Assembly: GCA_037783545.1 (NCBI GenBank)
Contig: JBBELK010000936.1
Location: forward strand, 1 to 64,000
DNA: 64,000 bases
Direction: 5' to 3'
DNA from: Henricia sp. BOLD:AAB3569
Taxonomy: Eukaryota > Echinodermata > Asteroidea > Spinulosida > Echinasteridae
How positions within the stretch are numbered: position 1 is the first letter of the stretch; each line of letters opens with the position of its first letter. Shown one piece after another: positions 32,945-44,943 of this stretch. The position numbers and the translations under genes are program-made. The notes beneath the pieces are model-generated. The model saw only the letters and a list, made by a program, of their open reading frames with translations. It searched no databases and was not told where the DNA came from.

Positions 32945-33295
32945 TTATTACAGCACCATTTAAAGACAGATTACATGATTGGAAAACATTTAAAAACAGG
33001 AACAACAGCATTACATAAATGAAGAATAATGTTGATAAACTGTCTTGCAGAAATTTCAGCTGTACATAGATGCAGTGATATTTGCATTATTTTATATATA
33101 TTTTTTTGAATATTTTAAAAATGTGTGTGCGGACAATCTTCTTCAAGAAACCACCTTCAGTTGGTAATTTATCCCACAAAGGTATACTATTTTACACGTG
33201 TGGTGTTTGTTATCAGTGCTATTTAGTAGGGGTTTCTTGGCAACTCATGCAGTAAAATTTTGGATCAGTGCAAATGATGTAATGGGGTTTTAAAG
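32945..33295 (-). repeat. Dispersed repeat R1
   Basis: Reverse-strand blocks in order: GATTACATGATTGGAAAAC, ACAGCATTACATAAATGAAG, ATCCCACAAAGGTATAC and AGTGCAAATGATGTAATGGG. Confidence 0.85.
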
Positions 33296-33534
33296 AGCGG
33301 TACTACTTGGTTGACCAAGAGAACGATGCCCTTTAGACTATGCACAATGTACACAGTTTGGACAAAACCCCGTATTCTTCCCATGCCGTTTTCATCTACT
33401 GCCCTGTTTTCCTCCACTGCAGAAGCCAAAATACCGATCAGTAAATTAACTCCATCCATTCTCCCATGTTTTAGAGTTGACACAACGAAGAAACACAATC
33501 CCATACAATCCAGCACCCGAACAGTGTGACACTG
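33265..33534 (-). other. Possible cassette or relic exon on the channel strand
   Basis: The minus-strand frame covers about 88 codons, reading VRVLDCMGLCFFVV then GVNLLIGILASAVEEN and VQTVYIVHSLKGIVLLV. It is preceded by TCTGTAACAG (acceptor-like) and the sequence CAA/GTAGTA near 33312 could act as a donor. Hydrophobic stretches alternate with an acidic loop. I do not recognise a family. It lies next to an R1 copy but the frame itself is not repeated in this window. This is a candidate only. Confidence 0.2.
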
Positions 33535-35006
33535 TTACAGACTTAACACCTGCGGCATATCCCCACCAAAATTGATGTCAATCGTTTGCTGCATTGTTTC
33601 TGGCGGTGTCTGCATGTAATTGGATATCTCGATATATTCACCTGATCGAACGTAAAAGCTGAAAACTATACACACCGGCATATATAGCATTTCCCCAGGC
33701 GTGCATATATTGATTGTGCAAACAACGATGTTTCGCGATGGAAATGGTGCACAACCCCTGCTTTGGTTACATGTCAGTTACATATCATGTGTCGTGTTCA
33801 ATAATAAAATGTTATCATAGAAGCTATTCCGCCGCCAATAATGTTAGATATTAGGGTAACATATCACTTGCATATGCCCCTGCTAACACTTATGGTTTCC
33901 CCTCTTCAAAGGTACCCACCTTTTGACTACATGTACGCGGAGACTACATTTAATACTAAAGCCAAATTAGCTGGCACTCTACGCAAGACTTGCATAGATA
34001 AAAAAAAGTTCCATCCGTAAAATGATACAATGACACTTTTAAAATTTTAAAGGCCCAGTGGATCATTTGCAATGACCCCAAAAAGTAATCGACGAGTTTA
34101 CAGGGGAAAAGTTCTGAAAGTAAAGATTGAATTAATAGCAACTATCCATTGAAAGGTTTTCGCTCAAAATGATATAATTTTACCAGAAAATAATCCGTAA
34201 AGATGAAATTATTTAGATCGTTTGCAAACGATTTACTTATTTTTGGTTCGCATCTACGCGGTCCAAAATGCATGGGCGCTGTGTACTCCGTGTGCGTGTT
34301 CCAACGCGATGCATTTTTATGGGTCGCGCGCACACGCAGTATGTGCGCCGCAGAGTGCATGACGCAAGCCACATAGTATACCCGATCAACTGAGAACGAA
34401 TATTTGAAACACCCCGCCAAGACCAGGAAAATGCATATGGATTTTCATGGTTTTTTTAAACGTGGTACATTTGACAAAGCTGAAACTTCTTCGGATGAGT
34501 TTGTTGATGTCTTTCTTTTGATTTATAATGGTTTTAGTCGCAGAATCGCTCAAAAACAGATCATCTACAGGGCCTTTAACGAGCCCAAACTATTATCCTT
34601 AGCTCAAAAATACACACGTGTGTGTATAAATGGATCCCTTCTTGTCCGATTCTCTGGTTACAATCAGAAACGCGCAAACAAAGAAAAAATCCATTGTGAA
34701 GTTTAGAAAAACCGCCGCCATTTCTTTCCTTTCTTCTTGACATTGATACAAATGGGGTACGGTTATTTCTGTGGTATAAGACCGTGTCCGAAGTGGACAA
34801 GGTATCTATACTAAACGTGCATGCGTAATTTTAAGATGTAGCATATCTACTTTCAAAAGTAAGCCACTTATTTTCTCATACTCACTAACTTCAACCGACT
34901 TCAAAGTGCTTATACTTAGAAGATGTCTACTTCAAATGTGTTTACCCAGAAAAATCAACAGTCATTGCAATAAAAATAAAAAGATCACCAAGGGCATTAA
35001 ATGCAC
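33535..35006. other. Mostly unrecognised, with one R1 fragment
   Basis: An R1 start on the plus strand lies at about 34045-34115 (GGATCATTTGCAATGACCCC, CGACGAGTTTACAGG). Plus and minus frames at 34404-34800 show no known motif. Confidence 0.4.
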
Positions 35007-35070
35007 AGCCTCGTCAGCAATGCGCGCGCGCCAAATTCGTGCCACGAAATACGCAGCTTCATGCCTTTTT
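35007..35070. mobile_element. Partial copy of the 2320-2449 foldback family
   Basis: AGCCTCGTCAGCAATGCGCG followed by TCGTGCCACGAAATACGC matches the left arm of that element. Confidence 0.6.
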
Positions 35071-35144
35071 ATAAGGCGCACTCATGTGTACAATTCACTG
35101 TGCCACTAACTACCATTGTACTGTGCCTTTGTTTTCTGTACAGT

Positions 35145-35262
35145 TGATAGTCAGAGAACCAGCCTAAACAGGACGGTGGATTTACACAATTTCTTGAAAA
35201 TGCACGGACAGAGTTTTTCATCGTTTTCTTGGAACATGCATGGAAAACGTACCGAGGTGAAT
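35145..35262 (-). repeat. Dispersed repeat R2 (copy 5)
   Basis: AACCAGCCTAAACAGGACGG then ACAATTTCTTGAAAATGCAC and CAGAGTTTTTCAT are the inverse of R2 blocks at 15782-15960. Confidence 0.7.
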
Positions 35263-35532
35263 CATTCACAGGTTGGTTTTTATCATACATATCTTCAATC
35301 ACACATAGAGATAACGCCGTTTGTTAACAGTTGTTCCGATCTTGTTATCTATCATTAACAATGACTTTGTGAAAAAAAGTAATGTGTTTTACCCCGGGTC
35401 CGCAAGCGCGCCGCAACTGTTTTCCCTTTACAGCGCGTCGTTCCGACATTCCCGGAAAGAAAATAAAAACATACAGAATGAAACCGTGTTTCAACAAATT
35501 ACAATCAGTGTAATGGATTAGCAATGGCTTAC

Positions 35533-35628
35533 CTGGATTTCCCTGGCGTGGTACATGACAATGAGAACCAGCAGGCCAATTGTGGTAAGACTGATGCATG
35601 CTTTGAGTACGTACGAATATACAGAGTC
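35533..35628 (-). CDS. KCNN: SK/KCNN channel, 96-bp exon with S2
   Basis: The exon encodes exactly 32 residues: it begins DSVYSYVLKACISLTT and ends VLIVMYHAREIQ. This is the S2 helix of SK channels, and the HAREIQ end is characteristic. It joins in frame after the FYSK end of the S1 exon and before [11 protein letters not shown] of the S3-S5 exon. On the minus strand the acceptor is TTGTTTGACAG before 35628 and the donor is CAG/GTAAGC after 35533. Both boundaries are phase 0, so skipping it would keep the frame but delete S2. It is too short for ordinary ORF calling and was found by looking for the missing S2 segment. Confidence 0.96.
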
Positions 35629-35684
35629 CTGTCAAACAAGAAAGTGAAAATAATCCATGTTATAGTTGTGCAATTACTTAGATA

Positions 35685-35918
35685 CAGTTGAAGTCAGAAG
35701 TAAATACAACTGTATGCATCCAAGTGTTAAAACTCGTGTGCTTACACCATGTTTGTAACAGTCTTTACTAAAGTCTTGATTTTGTGGAATTCCTCACGTG
35801 CATGCAGTATACTTAAAAACATAGCTTGTACACCTTGCAATGGTTCGGGTAGTCCTGTTTACCGTTTTGGGTGATGATGGTATTGGTGTACTTGTATTTA
35901 TACTTCTGACTTCAACAG
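35685..35918. mobile_element. Tc1-type MITE with Sleeping-Beauty-like ends (copy 2)
   Basis: The left end is CAGTTGAAGTCAGAAGTAAA and the right end the inverse of CTGTTGAAGTCAGAAGTATA. Both are flanked by TA, the Tc1/mariner target duplication. It lies 56 bp upstream (genomic right) of the S2 exon acceptor. Confidence 0.85.
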
Positions 35919-36005
35919 TACTTACTTAGCAGAAAGTGCTCCTTTTATTAAATTGTGGCTTTATTTTGTCAGATTCCAGTGCTAATTGTACCACGTACCT
36001 TAAAA

Positions 36006-36192
36006 ACCTGGTGATCGCGGCCGAAATAGGGGCCTGTTTTCGCGATCACAACCAGAAACATGTTTCTGACGTAACTGCAGATTCAACCAATTGCAGGCTT
36101 TGGTCGTCGGTAACAGACGCCGTCCATTGGTTGAATCAGTCATTACGTCAGAAACCTGTTTCTGCTTATGGTCGCGAAAACATGCACCAGGC
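36006..36192. mobile_element. Foldback MITE
   Basis: CCTGGTG, TTTTCGCGATCA, CAGAAACATGTTTCTGACGT and GATTCAACCAAT on the left are mirrored on the right in reverse order. Confidence 0.8.
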
Positions 36193-36250
36193 TTTGAATT
36201 TTTATCGTCAGTGTACTCAAATTGTAAGATTACGTAACCCCACGGTATGC

Positions 36251-36308
36251 TGCTGTGAGACGTCAGGTCGCTCGACATTTTGTTAGCAGGCCGATACCTG
36301 ACGTCTTA
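36251..36308. repeat. Short inverted repeat
   Basis: GAGACGTCAGGT pairs with ACCTGACGTCTT across a loop of about 32 bases. Confidence 0.7.
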
Positions 36309-36880
36309 CAACCGTGTTTTGTTTGGTAATTTGGGTGCATTAACGGTGCACTGACTATTTAGTTTCGACGTCGAAGACTCAGTTACAAAATTTCCGTGAT
36401 GCGAGAAATAAAAGTGTTTAGAATGGTTATAATACATGTTTAAATTTTGACATATTTTTTTCTGCATCAACTTACGTTGCAAAGAAGACTAATTTTCTGT
36501 GTACATTATTTTAATTGTCAACTGCATTTGTGAACACCCGCATCTTTAAATGATTATTAGAATATTTCATAATCAACCAAATGTACTCGAACACGAACAA
36601 GAGTACTCGAAAGCTAACAACTGAACAAATTATTAAATTATCAAATAATTACTCAAATATATTGCGAACAGATTTATTTACACTTGGAAACATTATTCGG
36701 GCAATTTTTACAAATTCTGTCTGGTGATTTTCACGTCAGATTTTATAAAAATTCTTCTTGTTTCATCAGACTCTGATGAGGCCCAAAGTACTGGTAAAGT
36801 GGTACCTTTGTGGCAGGCATAACTCGCTTTATTTCAAGGTGTATTAAAAATAATTATTATTCTATTTTCGTTAAGGGTCA
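36309..36880. other. AT-rich unrecognised sequence
   Basis: No motif or repeat was noticed. Confidence 0.4.
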
Positions 36881-37034
36881 CACTCGTGCACCTGCCATTT
36901 TGTCTACCTCGATCCCAACTGTTCCTATAGACATATAGCACTGTATACAACCATTCTCACTCGTGCACCTGCCATTTTGTCTACCTCGATCCCAACTGTT
37001 CCTATAGACATATAGCACTGTATACAACCATTCT
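36881..37034 (+). repeat. Exact two-copy tandem repeat, 77-bp unit
   Basis: The units starting CACTCGTGCACCTGCC at 36881 and 36958 appear identical. Confidence 0.95.
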
Positions 37035-37108
37035 CACGCTAAATTTTTCAAATATTTTGCTGGATTTAATGGACTCTTGTGAGCTCGATGTGCCAGTGGG
37101 TTGGGAAT

Positions 37109-37627
37109 TTATGAGAAGTTTTTTAGCGAGCATGTTTTGATAGGCACGGGGTTTTTCAGAATGATTTTTCTGCCATCAAAGACAATATTTACATCGTAAA
37201 ACTTCCACGGCGCGTCAGCTCTTGCATTGTGTGTTTTTACCACTGCAAAGAAAATTAAATATTTTGGTAACTGCGCCAATTTCTGTACACAGGAATTAAA
37301 TGACACACCGACGACTGTTTGGCGTATGATAAATCTCATTGTCATGCAACGCGTAAGATATAAATCAAGCAGTTTTTGTGGAACCTGGCAAAAACAAGTC
37401 GACGGCAGGACCGCTCGGGAGACACTGGTCCTAAGGGTGATATTTGGTGGTATGTATACCGTGGCTATAGCACGACAAAATGATGAATAATATGGCCGCA
37501 TTGTTGACATTTTGAGATGTATACATGTGAGAGTGATTAATGGGTTTTCTATTTTTACCAAATGTGTTCTTAGTCTTACCCTTATGAGCAAGTTCCATTC
37601 GCGACTATAGAGTTGACCACTGGTCAA
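37109..37627 (-). other. Unidentified 172-codon frame on the channel strand
   Basis: It is the longest minus-strand frame in this intron not created by a simple repeat. Its C-terminal part reads KFYDVNIVFDGRKIILKN. I recognise no family and see no convincing pair of splice sites. It could be a transposon relic or chance. Confidence 0.2.
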
Positions 37628-37825
37628 ACGTCATCCTGGCAACACACATGCGCACTAATGTTCAAGTGCAAATGCCTCTGGCTTAACAGTAAACTGGTTC
37701 CGCGCGAAACGCTGTATCAGCTCAATACCATGATGGGTACCAGCAACCAGTACCAGCAACCGTGCCCTATAAACTGGTTGCAAATGGTCGACCAGACATG
37801 ACATGTATTTCCCCGCGTTACGAAG

Positions 37826-37998
37826 TATAGACTGCCGAAGTGTGACGTGCGTTGCCATGGCGATTGGATCTAAACTATCATGGCCGTCGGGAAAAGTACC
37901 ATTAGAAAAGCACTGGGACACGGTTGAGTGATTTTTAGTTTAGATCCAATTGCCTAGGCAACCAACAAAAGGTGACGTATTCACTTCGGCAGTATATA
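37826..37998. mobile_element. MITE family B (copy 2, intact ends)
   Basis: TATAGACTGCCGAAGTG on the left and CACTTCGGCAGTATATA on the right. The interior aligns to the reverse of 6677-6849. Confidence 0.85.
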
Positions 37999-38907
37999 GC
38001 GGGGAAAATATGTCTGGGCGTTGCACTCAAGCGATACGCTTGATTTGGTCCGGGCATGAAAGGTCCGGAATGAAAGGGCCGGAATGTACAGGTGCTTGCA
38101 CAAAGGGTGCAGTGAGGTGGAGATAGACCGTGCAGTAGTGGTAGTCATTCTAGCTTCAGAAGCCATACTGCACGGGTCAGCTTTTATATAAAAGTTTGCA
38201 AACGGCAAAGTTTTTGGTAGTAACTTCAACGAAAGGACACAATGTTTTTCTTAATCATTAAGACAAATAATAGATTTCTGACAAGGTTTTCCTAGAGTGT
38301 TTTACCTTATCTAGTTTTATCTCTGGTTCTTTACCCTGGGTCAAGAAGTCTCCAAATATTTATTCTTTTTAAACTTGGTGGTGGTATTTCAGCAAGTGTA
38401 AAGAAAGGGTTCATGCAACAATGTCAATAATTTACAAATATGCTGAACTACATGTATATAGTATCAAATTTACGAGTTGTATTTTGTTTAAATAAATACA
38501 GGTCGACCGTGCATTAACTCGGCAGGCTACCCGCAATTAAACGAAATTGGTTTGATTGGTTAGAAGTTTGACAGCGTACGATGGTTTAGAACAGACTAAC
38601 CATCGTTGACTGGACCGTGTTTGGTTGGAAATAGTCGACTGACTATTTAGTTGAGTGCCCCCACTCCGTGGGCGGGGGACTTATTGTGTTTGCCGGAGCA
38701 ACGGTGAACTGAATTTTAAAGCAACCAAGACCATTCACATTTGACCTCCAATTTTGCGCATTTTGTACATTTGATTTTGGCATAGATTGCCTTTTATTTT
38801 CACATGGAGGGTCTAAATTTTGACCCACAATTTCACGTGTCATTCCGGCCGCCCCATCTCAATCAACGTATATAGGCCTACATGTACACAATTTCCTCGC
38901 TATCTAC
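37999..38907. other. Unrecognised sequence
   Basis: A weak inverted pair (ACGATGGTTTAGAACAGACT, then AACCATCGTTGAC) is at about 38579-38612. Nothing else was seen. Confidence 0.4.
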
Positions 38908-39131
38908 AGGGCGTATAGGCCTACGGTAAAAACATTTGCAGACATCCACTACGGGGGTCGTTTTTACACTTCAAGTCTGAGATCGCGTATACTTCACCCA
39001 TTATGAGAAGTACATGTACCCTATGCTAACTGGTATAGTATACACGAAGTCAGATTTGAAATAAGTCTATAAAAACGACAGGAACTTCGCCCTGTAGTGG
39101 ATGTCTGCAACTTTTCTTACCGGTACGCCCT
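38908..39131. mobile_element. Foldback MITE
   Basis: The arms start AGGGCGTA and include GCAGACATCCACTAC. They continue to TCGTTTTTA and AGTCTGA, mirrored on the right up to GTACGCCCTG. Confidence 0.8.
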
Positions 39132-40189
39132 GCTATCTATACCCTACAGCCCACTCAATCCAGACAGAGTGAGACTTGCGGACAACCGTGACATACGGGG
39201 GTGGGGACTAACATTGTTGGAAAGAACATACTCCTCTAGTTAATTATATAGCGTGAATCGAACTTGCCTCTTGCTGCACACCAAAATTACGACGCGAGGA
39301 AGATGACTAGGCGTGTTGTTACACAAATCATGCTTGGGGAAACCGGTTTTGAAATTACAATTGCAGTACGACACAAACGCACTTCAATTAACCTTTTGCA
39401 TATCTATGCAAATTCTGAACGAGTTCACACTATTCCTTTTGAGAACTAAGTACATTTCAGCAGAGTCATTAATTGTTTCAGTTAATAGATATCAAAGTGA
39501 CAAATCAGCAAAATTGGTGTTACGCATGCATGGGACACTCTTCAATAACGCAAAAAGCATTGCGCAATTCACATAGGCCTACATGTACATATATTTCTAA
39601 AACAATTATTCCGAAACAATTATTCAAAATTTGTAGGTGCACATAAGCTTGGTAATGCCCAACACAAGACATTTCATGAAACATGTGAAACAACTGACAG
39701 TTATTGTCGCACGATTTAGCATTTTCATGTTTTTTTTAAAAACACTCCAACAGGCAGCGACAAGCATGCATGCCCGCCGACAAAAGGGCAAAATATGTGG
39801 TGCATGTTGCACCACTTATTGGTCTTCAGTCCTTCACTTGTTTCGTTTCACTAAACACTTAATGGGTATATACCCTTTGCAAAATAAAAGAATATACAAT
39901 CATCATTTATAATAGGCCTACAAGAAAAAGAAAGTAATGGTTTTTCCCCTGCGTGGAAAAATGGACGCATTATCTTTAATACCCAATTTGTCATCACTAC
40001 CCATCAGGGGAGGAGCTGGTTTGATTCCAATTTGAGCACTTATAAAAAGTAATGGGGCAATTTGTGCGTTGATGTGTATGAAAGAGTGCTTTCTGGCACT
40101 TAAAACGGTTAAGCGTATGGTATATTGCAAATGCCGCACTTGACTGCCGAACACAGTGGCAGTCGAGTAGTATACCGAGTACCCCGAGT
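39132..40189. other. Unrecognised sequence
   Basis: Short frames only. TAGGCCTA occurs twice (about 39573 and 39913). Confidence 0.4.
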
Positions 40190-40680
40190 CACTCCAATGT
40201 ACAATGTTGTTATTAATAATGGCATCTTCGGAAACGAGGGTCCCTTTTGCCATACGGTGTTAGCTTTAACTACTTTAAAGATGAATTTAGAAACACGAGA
40301 AAATTGCAGTGCCCCAACTGGGATTCGAACCAGGTCCTTGGCTTACATGCTCTACAGCCGAGCTATCTGGGCATCCCGCCAGAGCACCACAACAATCTCG
40401 TGTTTGTCTCTCTTTTTCCAACAATGCAGTGGGGCAAATCCACTTTCAAATTCATCTTTCAATTATCAATCCTGTTATATACCTTTAACTACTTTATTAT
40501 CAACCTATGAGATGACGAAGGAGGAGATGCAGTTTTAGAAGTGGGAGGAAAACCCCAAGGAAAATCTCCTGGGGAAAAAAGCCACGCGGTCAAGTAGTGT
40601 AAACTCAATCCACATACACGCCCAGGAGTCGAACCCGGGACGGTGGGGAAAGAACCACTACGCCAACCCACACCATCAAT
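40190..40680 (-). mobile_element. tRNA-derived SINE, split by a later insertion
   Basis: On the minus strand the tRNA-like head near 40675 has TTGGCGTAGTGG (A box) and GGGTTCGACTCC (B box). A body with TGTATGTGGATTGAG and CCCACTTCTAAAACTGCA follows. After TTGATAATAAAGTAG it is interrupted at 40278-40496 and then resumes with AAAGCTAACACCGTATGG. The uninterrupted relative is at 60283-60575. Confidence 0.8.
40278..40483 (-). mobile_element. Insertion with 13-bp target-site duplication and a tRNA-like core
   Basis: TTTAACTACTTTA flanks it exactly at 40265-40277 and 40484-40496. The minus strand holds a tRNA-like segment (GATAGCTCGGCTGTAGAGC, then GGTTCGAATCCCAG) whose anticodon arm is too short for a working tRNA. 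Near its ends are inverted AAGATGAATTT segments. The 13-bp duplication fits LINE-driven retroposition; the inverted ends are unusual for a SINE. Confidence 0.75.
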
Positions 40681-40683
40681 GGA

Positions 40684-40809
40684 CCTGAAACATAATGACG
40701 TCACGGTTTGCTGACATACGTGCTTTCCTACGGTCCTAATTCGTCTGGTACCCTGAGACTCCTCCATGTACGCGCATGTAAGCAAACCATGACGTCATTA
40801 TGTTTCAGG
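40684..40809. mobile_element. Foldback MITE with CRE-like TGACGTCA in each arm
   Basis: CCTGAAACATAATGACGTCA and its inverse form the ends, with arms extending through CGGTTTGCT. Confidence 0.85.
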
Positions 40810-40848
40810 TTCACTGTCGATGAAGCTTTGTTATATCCTTGGAACATC

Positions 40849-41528
40849 ATCTTCCTTTCGCAACGGTCTTTCCTGCACACGTACCTTGCCAAGAACCCTT
40901 GCTGAAACGACTTATACTGGGCTGTATTTCAGGAATATTGATTAGCCAGTGACAGTGATCGCAACTGACTAATCACGCGACGCGCATGTTTCTCGGTCAT
41001 CGCATGCAGTGCCGATATACTAAAGCGCGCGTGCACGTACGTTGCACGTAGCGCGACATTCAAAATGCATCATAGCTACGGATGCTGTGCCAATCACGCG
41101 CCTCGCTCCGTTTAATGGTAGCGTCCACTTTTACTAGGGGGTGGGGTTTAATGTTTAAATGAACAGTCACTGTAAGGGCGTTTTTTAATAGGCCTATCTT
41201 TATTCAGATGAAATGCGTTTAGCTTTTAGCGAAATATAGTAAGTCTTCCTTCAGTTACGAACATTCATACTGCGTGCAAGATAAAATGATATACATGTAC
41301 ATAAAAAGATCTCCCCACACAAATTTTGGTAATTGCCGCTACGATGTCGCGAGATAAATAACACGCGAGATGATTGTTCGAAACGGCTTCATTAAAAGGT
41401 CAAAAGATCAAGGTCAAAAGATATCTTGCCTCTCATTGGTCGAACAGCCCATAGTATAAGTCGTTTCAGCAAGGGTTCTTGGCAAACTAGGTACGTGTGC
41501 AGGAAAGACCGTTGCGAAAGGAAGATGT
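40849..41528. mobile_element. Large foldback with 80-bp arms
   Basis: The left arm, 40849-40925 (CTTTCGCAACGGTCTTTCC and TGCTGAAACGACTTATACT), is mirrored at 41447-41528. The 520-bp loop holds a GCGCGCGTGCACGTACGTTG patch and no coding signal. Confidence 0.85.
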
Positions 41529-42084
41529 TGGAACATCGGCTTTCTACTAATTTATCCGTGACGTAGATCAAATTACGTAATATCCAGTTTTTATCCGTAC
41601 ATTTTGAAACCGACCTAACCACACATACCAGCCCATTCAATGATTGGATAGAGCGGTTTTGTACGTGGGTTACTGTGCACACCTTTTAATACGCTCAACC
41701 ATTGTTACATAAAGGCCCAAGGACGGTATTACAATGGTCATACAGTGCGTAAACCGTCTGGTTTCGCGATGAAATCGATAATTTCATTGACACCAAGTTG
41801 TTACAAGACAGGGCACAAACAACAGACGTTACTATAGAATGAAAATAATAGGTTACTGTGTGAATGCTCTGACTGTAGGTGACGCATTAAGCCGGCCTTC
41901 CACTGTGCATTTTGTTTTGTTACGATTTGTTACGATTCCTTAATATACGAGTTCGTAGTGCTTCGCAGGTTGTTGCAGGTTATCGCATGTCGTAGACTTT
42001 TTTTACGATCTTTATGATTTGCTACAATGTTTTCGTACGATTTCCTACTATTCACATTTCCTGCCGGAACTTTGGGCATTTGGT
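41529..42084. other. Unrecognised, with one MITE end
   Basis: AAGCCGGCCTTCCACTGTGC at 41891 resembles the 14227 MITE end. No matching second end was found. Confidence 0.4.
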
Positions 42085-42974
<890 letters not shown>

Positions 42975-43171
42975 GAGTGACTTTATTAAGGGTATGAATA
43001 ATTATGGACATGTCCTTTTTTGGAAATATGTCAATAAAATACCCCCAAAATAATATATTACAGAAAATGTCACTTGTTGTTATTCTTTCAGTTGTTTGCC
43101 ACGTACTGATCATAAGTAAGCCAGACGAAACTTACTCATTTATTAACATGATTCAAAATACTCAAAAAATT

Positions 43172-43205
43172 ACAAGGGGTATAAATAATTTTGGGCACAA
43201 CTGTA
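43172..43205 (+). mobile_element. Right terminal repeat of the Tc1-like element
   Basis: GGGTATAAATAATTTTGGGC followed by ACAACTGTA has the typical Tc1 terminal pattern. A similar GGGTATGAATAATTATGG occurs at about 42990. No matching left end was seen. Confidence 0.6.
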
Positions 43206-44239
43206 GATTGCCATGCACGGACACCCAAAAAAATGCCCTGTTGTGACTTAAAAACCATGCATGCTTTCTCAACTTCATGCATAGGAACTTATCTACCGGT
43301 AATGCTAATTATGTCAACATTGAATACCTTGATCTTTGTGACTTGTACAGACTCCCAACACTCAAACACAGAAGAGATGTCAATGATTGTTTGTTTTTGT
43401 ATAAACATTTCCACAACTTTTTCTCTACCACAGATTCCAACCCATTTAGCTTACATACTCCAGCAATACGGACAAGGCATGCACACAAACACATCCTCCA
43501 CGTCCCATGGAGTCGCATTGAGGTGACAAAGCGTGGCTTTATCTCAAGGATTTCGTCCACCTACACTCTCAGAACGCTGGTTAAAATATCACTGGTTAAA
43601 AATCAGTTGGTTAAAAATCTCCCAATGTTGGTTAAATTCTCTGAGTTGGGTAAATTTTTCTTTAACCAGGGGTTGGTTAAGAAATATACTGCTTTCTGGT
43701 TGGGTAAACTGCGGGTTGTGTAAAATATAAGATCAGAGGGCTGTATTTTAACCAACTATGGTTATAATTCACACCCCCCACAAAGCGAAAGTTGGTTAAA
43801 AATTTCGCCCAACCATGTCACGTGGTGTCCAGTGAAAGCCACCATTGGTTAGTGACTCGGTTGTCTGCAGAAAAGCAGCAGCGATAAAATGCCAACGCGC
43901 GTTCGTTTTGTGTGTGTGCCTTGTATGTGTAAAACTATACACAAACGTATACAGGACTGTGTCATGGCGGATGTGTTGACGGCAAATTTGCAAAATGTAG
44001 TCGTGTTTCCGAGCCGAAACAACTAATTTAAGGTAAGTTCTGCCTCGTTAATTGTCTGGTCTGATCGGTGAATGGTGGGGAGACATTTTAGTGGTTGCTA
44101 GCGGTCGGTTTTGGAAACCTTTCTCGAAGATTTAAGCCGAAAGTGTTATTTTTTACCCGTACGGGTTGTCACGAGTATAACGTTACTTACACGTTGTAGG
44201 CCGGCCGTGTGCACGTGCAGCGAGTGCGGGCCGCGCCAC

Positions 44240-44590
44240 AAACTACATCATACATGTGTACACCATACTCGCTACGCACGGCCTATATACGTGTAACTTT
44301 TCCCCACCACTCCCGCCGGGCTGCCCCACCTGTACGGCAGGGTTGTCACTTTTCGAATGACAATTCTCCACCCGTGGGGCAAAATTTGGGTTACAAACTC
44401 CGAGTCCCCACCCATGGGGCAAAAGATGCACGTTTTGCTCCCTGTGCGCTGACAATTTGATTTCCATGCGTTTAAGTCCCACCCTGGGGCACGGAAATCG
44501 TCGGACCAAATCCCCACCTAAGGGGTGGGGCATCGCGGGGTGGGGTAGCGCGGGGGAGAGGTGGGGGCAGTGATAGGTGCAATATTAATA
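44240..44590. repeat. CCCCACC/GGGGTGGGG-rich segment inside the 2.48-kb element
   Basis: Repeated CACCCNTGGGGCAAAA blocks and a terminal GGGGTGGGGCATCGCGGGGT run make overlapping frames on both strands. The CCCACCTAGG and GCGCAGGGGGAGAG segment near 19390-19420 is related. Confidence 0.6.
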
Positions 44591-44943
44591 ATAATAATGA
44601 ATATTTGTAATGCGCCGGTATCCATTAGAAAGATTATCAGATGCTATTAGTTTAATAGTAGTATGAATGGATGGGTCACATATACCGCCTTTGGTTCTTA
44701 CTAATAGTTAATAGTCCTTGTTTCATTTTGTTTATCCACAAAGGAGGGGATGATCGGATCGGATTTGGCATCTTGGCAGCAACTGTTACTCGACAACAAC
44801 TATGACAGCAGAAGCCAAGGCGGCATAACCACTCATCGTGCACATCAGTTGATCTGACTAGGCTACTGCTAAGCAAGGCTTCGGCGTGAACCACGTCTTC
44901 TTGATCAAAGCTTCATTTTGACCACTTTTTCGACACAACTACA

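Larger units (their letters stand above)
2134..35532 (-). other. KCNN: Intron of the SK channel gene (S2 exon to S3 exon), 33.4 kb
   Basis: The donor is CAG/GTAAGC at 35533/35532 and the acceptor is TTGCAG before 2133, both on the minus strand. The two exons join in frame. The intron is filled with transposon relics, described separately. Sequence 1-1714 belongs to the following intron. Confidence 0.93.

Noticed and set aside
40300-40375. tRNA gene on the minus strand
   Set aside because: The anticodon arm and variable region are too short and the T stem is mismatched. It lies inside an insertion with target duplications.
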